DNA of 8,950 nt, from positions 1 through 8,950 of the forward strand of contig CAJMSL010000077.1 of the NCBI GenBank assembly GCA_905216045.1. The letters run 5' to 3'. Shown in pieces: positions 6,492 through 8,950 of the stretch. Positions within the stretch are counted from its first letter, which is position 1, and every line of letters starts with the position of its first letter. Under the pieces are notes generated by a model. That model was not told the origin of the DNA. It ran no database searches and saw only the letters and a program-made list of their open reading frames with translations. Made by a program: the position numbers and the translations under genes. The stretch comes from an uncultured bacterium (GTDB taxonomy: Bacteria > Actinomycetota > Coriobacteriia > Coriobacteriales > Coriobacteriaceae).

Positions 6492-6504
6492 CTTGCGCCC
6501 TTTT
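6480..6504 (+). terminator. Weak candidate terminator overlapping the PTS gene stop codon
   Basis: GGCGC (6480-6484) pairs with GCGCC (6495-6499) around a 10-base loop that includes the TAG stop; C and four T residues follow. The stem is short, so the transcript may instead end at the hairpin at 6681-6719. Confidence 0.3.
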
Positions 6505-6666
6505 CGACCAGCTCTATGTAATTGAGGAGCAGTTGAGGTGGGTGAGGGCCGAGGTCGGTCGAGGCGGCCGCCCCGTGTCCGGGATAACCTGCCCGAAGGC
6601 GTCTAGCTTTCTCAAACGGCGCTGAAATGATCTTCGCCCCGATACTTGGACGGGTCAATTAGCGAC
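6492..6666. other. Non-coding stretch between the PTS gene and the IS relic
   Basis: No reading frame here has a credible start, a ribosome binding site or a recognisable product on either strand. The only structure noted is the short hairpin across the PTS stop codon. It may be eroded mobile-element sequence, but nothing shows that directly. Confidence 0.5.
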
Positions 6667-6996
6667 CTATGTCACACATGGGGACTGATTCAGGAACTCC
6701 TCCGGGGTCAGTCCCTTTTGCTTAACCCGCCTCCTCTTGTTCCAGTGAACGGTATAGGCTTCGAGGTCCCGCTTGAACTCCTCGAAGCTCCGCCACGTCC
6801 GGTTCCTGTAGAACTCGTCCTTCAGGCGCCCGGGCAGCAGCTCTGTCGCATGAGCTTGCCCTCGCACGCCGCCGGCCCCGGCCGGGTCCGGGCACCCTTC
6901 GGCCTCCCGCCGGCCTTCGGCGCGCCCGTACCCCCTGTCGCAAAGCTCTGCTGCAAGAGTTCTCAGCGTGGCGTCGTGCCTGACTCTCCCGTCCAT
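6667..6996 (-). pseudogene. IS3-family transposase relic, internally deleted
   Basis: The C-terminal 45 or so residues, LKDEFYRNRTWRSFEEFKRD, YTVHWNKRR and KGLTPEEFLNQS, are the end of an IS3/IS150-type OrfB, just past the last catalytic region. The N-terminal part, RVRHDATLRTLAAELCDRGY, looks like the start of the matching OrfA helix-turn-helix. Between them the frame is senseless, while the neighbouring frame (about 6850-6925) encodes APKAGGRPKGARTRP, resembling the GRPKG linker of OrfA. So an OrfA start, an OrfA linker in a shifted frame, and an OrfB tail are joined, with most of the HTH and the whole DDE catalytic core missing. Nothing functional can be made. The frame could run 9 codons upstream to a TTG at 7023, but the ATG at 6996 is more natural. 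Confidence 0.85.
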
Positions 6997-7022
6997 AAAG
7001 AAGCCCCCATTTCTAATGTTCA
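6670..7022 (-). mobile_element. Remnant of an IS3-family insertion sequence with degenerate ends
   Basis: The left end, TGTCACACATGGGGACT (6670-6686), begins 5'-TG and overlaps the transposase stop, as usual for the right end of IS150-like elements. Read inward on the minus strand, the other side gives TGAACATTAGAAATGGGGGCT (7022-7002). The two share (A)ATGGGG(A/G)CT, about 11 of 15 bases. The body is about 350 bases, against roughly 1.2-1.5 kb for a complete element. No target-site duplication is evident at these borders, so they are approximate. Confidence 0.6.
6681..6719 (+). terminator. Hairpin with T tract inside the IS relic, possible terminator for the PTS operon
   Basis: GGGACTGA (6681-6688) pairs with TCAGTCCC (6708-6715) around a 19-base loop, and TTTT follows on the plus strand. 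It lies 190 bases after the PTS stop codon and is the first plus-strand hairpin with a U tract and a stem longer than 5 bp. It is also coding sequence of the transposase tail on the other strand, so the symmetry may be chance or an IS end feature. Confidence 0.35.
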
Positions 7023-7047
7023 AGTAATAAGGGGGCGGTTCTATTTC

Positions 7048-7096
7048 GGGACGGGGATTAAATAATCATTCGGTACAAATTTATTTTCCCCGTCCT
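7048..7096. repeat. Long GC-capped imperfect hairpin between the IS relic and rlmD
   Basis: GGACGGGGA (7049-7057) pairs perfectly with TCCCCGTCC (7087-7095). After a 2-base bulge (7058-7059) the stem continues with AAATAA (7060-7065) paired to TTATTT (7081-7086), leaving a 15-base loop. No T tract follows on either strand, so it is not a standard terminator even though it lies 35 bases after the rlmD stop codon. A bulged stem with a GC base is typical of REP-like and IS200/IS605-type end hairpins. Its copy number in the genome is not known. Confidence 0.55.
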
Positions 7097-7131
7097 TGAA
7101 AAATCATCGGGCGTGGTCTTGGGCAAATAGT

Positions 7132-8445
7132 CTAGTTGCGCCTAAGGTGGACGACGGTCTCGCAGTGGAAGGTTTGCGGGAACAGGTCGACTGGCGTGAT
7201 CTTTACGGGGGAGAAGGTGCCTTCTTCGACAAAGCGTTTGAGATCGCGCGCCAGGGTGGCCGGGTCGCAGCTCACGTAGGCGACATCGCGAGCACTCGTG
7301 CTGGCGATAAGGTCGATCGCTTCGGGGGCGAGGCCTGCACGCGGCGGGTCGACTACTAGGACATCGGCGTCCTGGTCGGGGAACTCGCGCACCGCGTCTC
7401 CGCCAATGACGTCGACGTTATCAAGCTTGTTGATCTCCAGGTTACGGCGTAGATCGCGCACGGCGGGGCCGTAGGCCTCGACGGCGGCGACAAAGTCGCA
7501 GCGGCGGGCGAGCGGCAGGGTAAAGGTGCCGGCACCGCAGTACAGGTCCACGGCAAGCTCGTCTTCCTGCGGGTCGAGCGCTTTCATGACAAGATCGATC
7601 AAAATCTCGGCACCCTTGGTGTTGACCTGGAAAAAAGACGGGGCAGACAAGCGCATCTGACCCTCGGCGATATTCTCGGTCCATGAGCCCTCTCCGGCGA
7701 GCATTTCGACCTTGGAGACACGGCGGGCCTTCTTTTCGCCCTTGCTCATCACGCGCACGATGCTCGTGGGATGAGCGGCGTCCGCCAGCACGCGGGAGAC
7801 CTGCGAGCGCGGAAAAGAGCCTGTGGGCGTCCAAAGCGCGATCTCGAGTGCCTTGGTGCGACGCGAGGCACGAATGCCCACGCGCTCCAGACCCAGGTTG
7901 TGGCTGCCGCTCAGATAGTTGAGCGCGCCGACGACTGACTTGAGCGCCTTGGGAAAACGCTTATCGAACAGCGGGCACGAATCGACGGTCACGATCTTGC
8001 TGGGGTCGACGCCGTGCATGCCAAGGCGCACGCGACCGTTGACGACGGTCGGTTCGAGCTCGATTTTATTGCGGTAACCCCAGTCGTCCTTGGTGTGGCA
8101 GATGGGCTGTACCAACTCATCGACCTGATCGGGGCTGAACTTGCCGATACGCTCGAGTGCGGAACGCAGGTTTTGCTCCTTGGCGGCAAGCTGCGCCGTG
8201 CGCGAGAGGTTGCCCCACGAACAACCACCGCAGATGCCCACGAAGGGGCAGGGGGGCTGAATGCGATCGGGGCTCGGCTCCAGAATCTCGGTCGTGCGGG
8301 CGCGCATAAACGACTTGCCGTCCTGCACGACCTCGGCTTCGACGGTGTCGCCTGCCACGGCGCCCTGCACAAAGACGGCCTTGCCGTTGTCGGCATGTGC
8401 CAGACCGTCGGTGCCGTACGTCATCGATTCTATGGTGAGCTTCAT
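7132..8445 (-). CDS. rlmD: 23S rRNA (uracil-C5)-methyltransferase, RlmD/RumA family with 4Fe-4S site
   Basis: SAM-dependent enzyme that makes 5-methyluridine in 23S rRNA (U1939 in E. coli numbering; Gram-positive RlmCD relatives also modify U747). It has 437 residues from the chosen start, a normal length. Residues 1-55 form the TRAM RNA-binding domain. Cys66, Cys72, Cys75 (C-x5-C-x2-C) and Cys157 are the iron-sulfur ligands. SAPSFFQVN (267-275) and DLYCGAGTFTLPLA (300-313) build the SAM site, VVDPPRAGL (364-372) is the conserved loop, YVSCDPATLARD (390-401) holds the nucleophile Cys393, and HCETVVHL (427-434) holds the base Glu429. The frame is open to 8523, but only the ATG at 8445 gives the standard TRAM start and has an AGGCAGG (8449-8455) nearby, although its spacing of 3 is short. 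The upstream ATG at 8460 has no such site. Whether it modifies one or two uridines cannot be told. Confidence 0.95.
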   Translation of the reverse strand: MKLTIESMTYGTDGLAHADNGKAVFVQGAVAGDTVEAEVVQDGKSFMRARTTEILEPSPDRIQPPCPFVGICGGCSWGNLSRTAQLAAKEQNLRSALERIGKFSPDQVDELVQPICHTKDDWGYRNKIELEPTVVNGRVRLGMHGVDPSKIVTVDSCPLFDKRFPKALKSVVGALNYLSGSHNLGLERVGIRASRRTKALEIALWTPTGSFPRSQVSRVLADAAHPTSIVRVMSKGEKKARRVSKVEMLAGEGSWTENIAEGQMRLSAPSFFQVNTKGAEILIDLVMKALDPQEDELAVDLYCGAGTFTLPLARRCDFVAAVEAYGPAVRDLRRNLEINKLDNVDVIGGDAVREFPDQDADVLVVDPPRAGLAPEAIDLIASTSARDVAYVSCDPATLARDLKRFVEEGTFSPVKITPVDLFPQTFHCETVVHLRRN

Positions 8446-8492
8446 ATTCCTGCCTGCCATTCGCGGTTTTGTTCGCAACCATGGTAGCAGGG

Positions 8493-8536
8493 AAAAGCGC
8501 CCCGTATCTGGGGCATTCCTCAAATACGGGGCGCTT
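8493..8536 (-). terminator. Rho-independent terminator between the Pro/Ala/Glu-rich gene and rlmD
   Basis: A perfect 13-bp stem, AAGCGCCCCGTAT (8495-8507) with ATACGGGGCGCTT (8524-8536), has a 16-base loop. On the minus strand the stem runs into TTTTCCC, giving a four-base U tract. It lies 10 bases after the stop codon of the gene upstream. Only about 46 bases then remain before the rlmD ATG, and I see no convincing promoter in them. Confidence 0.75.
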
Positions 8537-8546
8537 CTACAAACGT

Positions 8547-8950
8547 CTATTTCGTCTTGCCGGTAATGAGCGTCTTAAGACCCAGGCCGATCAGGCCCAG
8601 GCCCATGCGCACGCGACCGGGGCGATGGCGCGCAATGGCTTTGGTCTTGCCGGCGGGCTTATCGCGACGGGCGCTCGTTTCGGGTGCGGGTTTGGTGACC
8701 TGCGGCTCGGGCTGAGGTGCAGGTGCGGGCTCGGGCTCAATGACGGTCGCCTGGACCTTCTGAACCTCGGTTGTGGACGGCTGCGGCTCAGGTGCAGGTG
8801 CGAGCTTTGCCTCGGCGGCGGGCTCCGGAGTCGCGGTAGCGGGCTCGGGCGCTTTCTCCACGGCGGGCTCTGCGGCAGCCTCGGGCTCATTCACCGGGGG
8901 AGCTGCAACCGCTTCCGGTTTGGCAGCTGCCCCGTGTTCAGCCTCGGCCT
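8547..8950 (-). CDS. Pro/Ala/Glu-rich protein of unknown function, N-terminus beyond the window
   Basis: Not recognised. The frame is open from the window edge to a TAG at 8547 and gives at least 133 residues. About the first 90 visible residues are almost only Pro, Ala, Glu, Val, Thr and Gln, with short PEP, PAP and EPQP repeats, an extended acidic low-complexity region of the kind that spans a cell wall or links domains. The last 40 residues switch to basic (RRDKPAGK, RHRPGR) and end in a short glycine/leucine-rich segment, MGLGLIGLGLKTLITGKTK, that could touch the membrane but is short for a full crossing. A GTG at 8894 could act as a start, but the same composition continues upstream without a break and no ribosome binding site precedes it, so the real start probably lies outside. 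Steady C- and G-ending codons and a terminator just after the stop support a real gene. Confidence 0.6.
   Translation of the reverse strand, partial: AEAEHGAAAKPEAVAAPPVNEPEAAAEPAVEKAPEPATATPEPAAEAKLAPAPEPQPSTTEVQKVQATVIEPEPAPAPQPEPQVTKPAPETSARRDKPAGKTKAIARHRPGRVRMGLGLIGLGLKTLITGKTK

Noticed and set aside
6492..6666. Short open frames on both strands after the PTS gene, including one ending LLLNYIELVEKGAS on the minus strand
   Set aside because: They lack a start with a ribosome binding site, are short, and resemble no family I know; two minus-strand frames look equally protein-like, which argues against either.
8446..8523. A 26-codon N-terminal extension of RlmD
   Set aside because: It runs through the terminator hairpin arm and adds residues before the TRAM domain that the family does not have.
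1..8950. CRISPR arrays, tRNA or rRNA genes, toxin-antitoxin pairs, defence or phage genes
   Set aside because: No regularly spaced direct repeats, cloverleaf, rRNA segment or matching protein motif was seen anywhere in the window.

Overview
The window looks like chromosome from a high-GC Gram-positive bacterium, most likely a gut actinobacterium of the Coriobacteriia (Collinsella or a close relative). This is inferred from gene content, from the strong preference for C- and G-ending codons, from good AAGGAG-type ribosome binding sites and from an IS3-family relic. No rRNA or other phylogenetic marker is present, so the genus is a judgement and not a reading.

Left part (1-2002, all minus strand): a P1-family (DmpA/NylC-like) self-processing aminopeptidase, cut by the window edge, lies downstream of a DJ-1/PfpI-family gene and a maf nucleotide pyrophosphatase gene. 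The last two overlap by 4 bases (ATGA) and are clearly one translationally coupled 'house-cleaning' pair. A hairpin after maf separates the pair from the peptidase gene.

Middle part (2003-6491, plus strand): a 475-base non-coding region carries a 15-base near-perfect inverted repeat, a possible promoter and a very strong rho-independent terminator. It is followed by three plus-strand genes: a 10-TM EamA/DMT transporter, a GH1 6-phospho-beta-glucosidase, and a beta-glucoside PTS permease of domain order IIB-IIC with no IIA. Sugar uptake with phosphorylation by the PTS and cleavage by the GH1 enzyme form a complete intracellular beta-glucoside route, provided a IIA protein is supplied from elsewhere. 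No regulator gene is seen here.

Right part (6492-8950): a 640-base stretch holds no intact gene. It contains a 350-base internally deleted IS3-family relic and a long GC-capped hairpin of unknown role. Then come, on the minus strand, an RlmD/RumA-type 23S rRNA m5U methyltransferase with its iron-sulfur cysteines, a 13-bp hairpin terminator, and the 3' end of a Pro/Ala/Glu-rich gene of unknown function that runs off the window.

Overall this looks like conserved minus-strand housekeeping genes interrupted by a plus-strand carbohydrate cassette with mobile-element debris on its right flank. I do not see a new defence, toxin or otherwise undescribed multi-gene system. The points most worth a second look are the non-coding control region at 2108-2360, the tandem hairpins ahead of the glucosidase gene, and the hairpin at 7049-7095.
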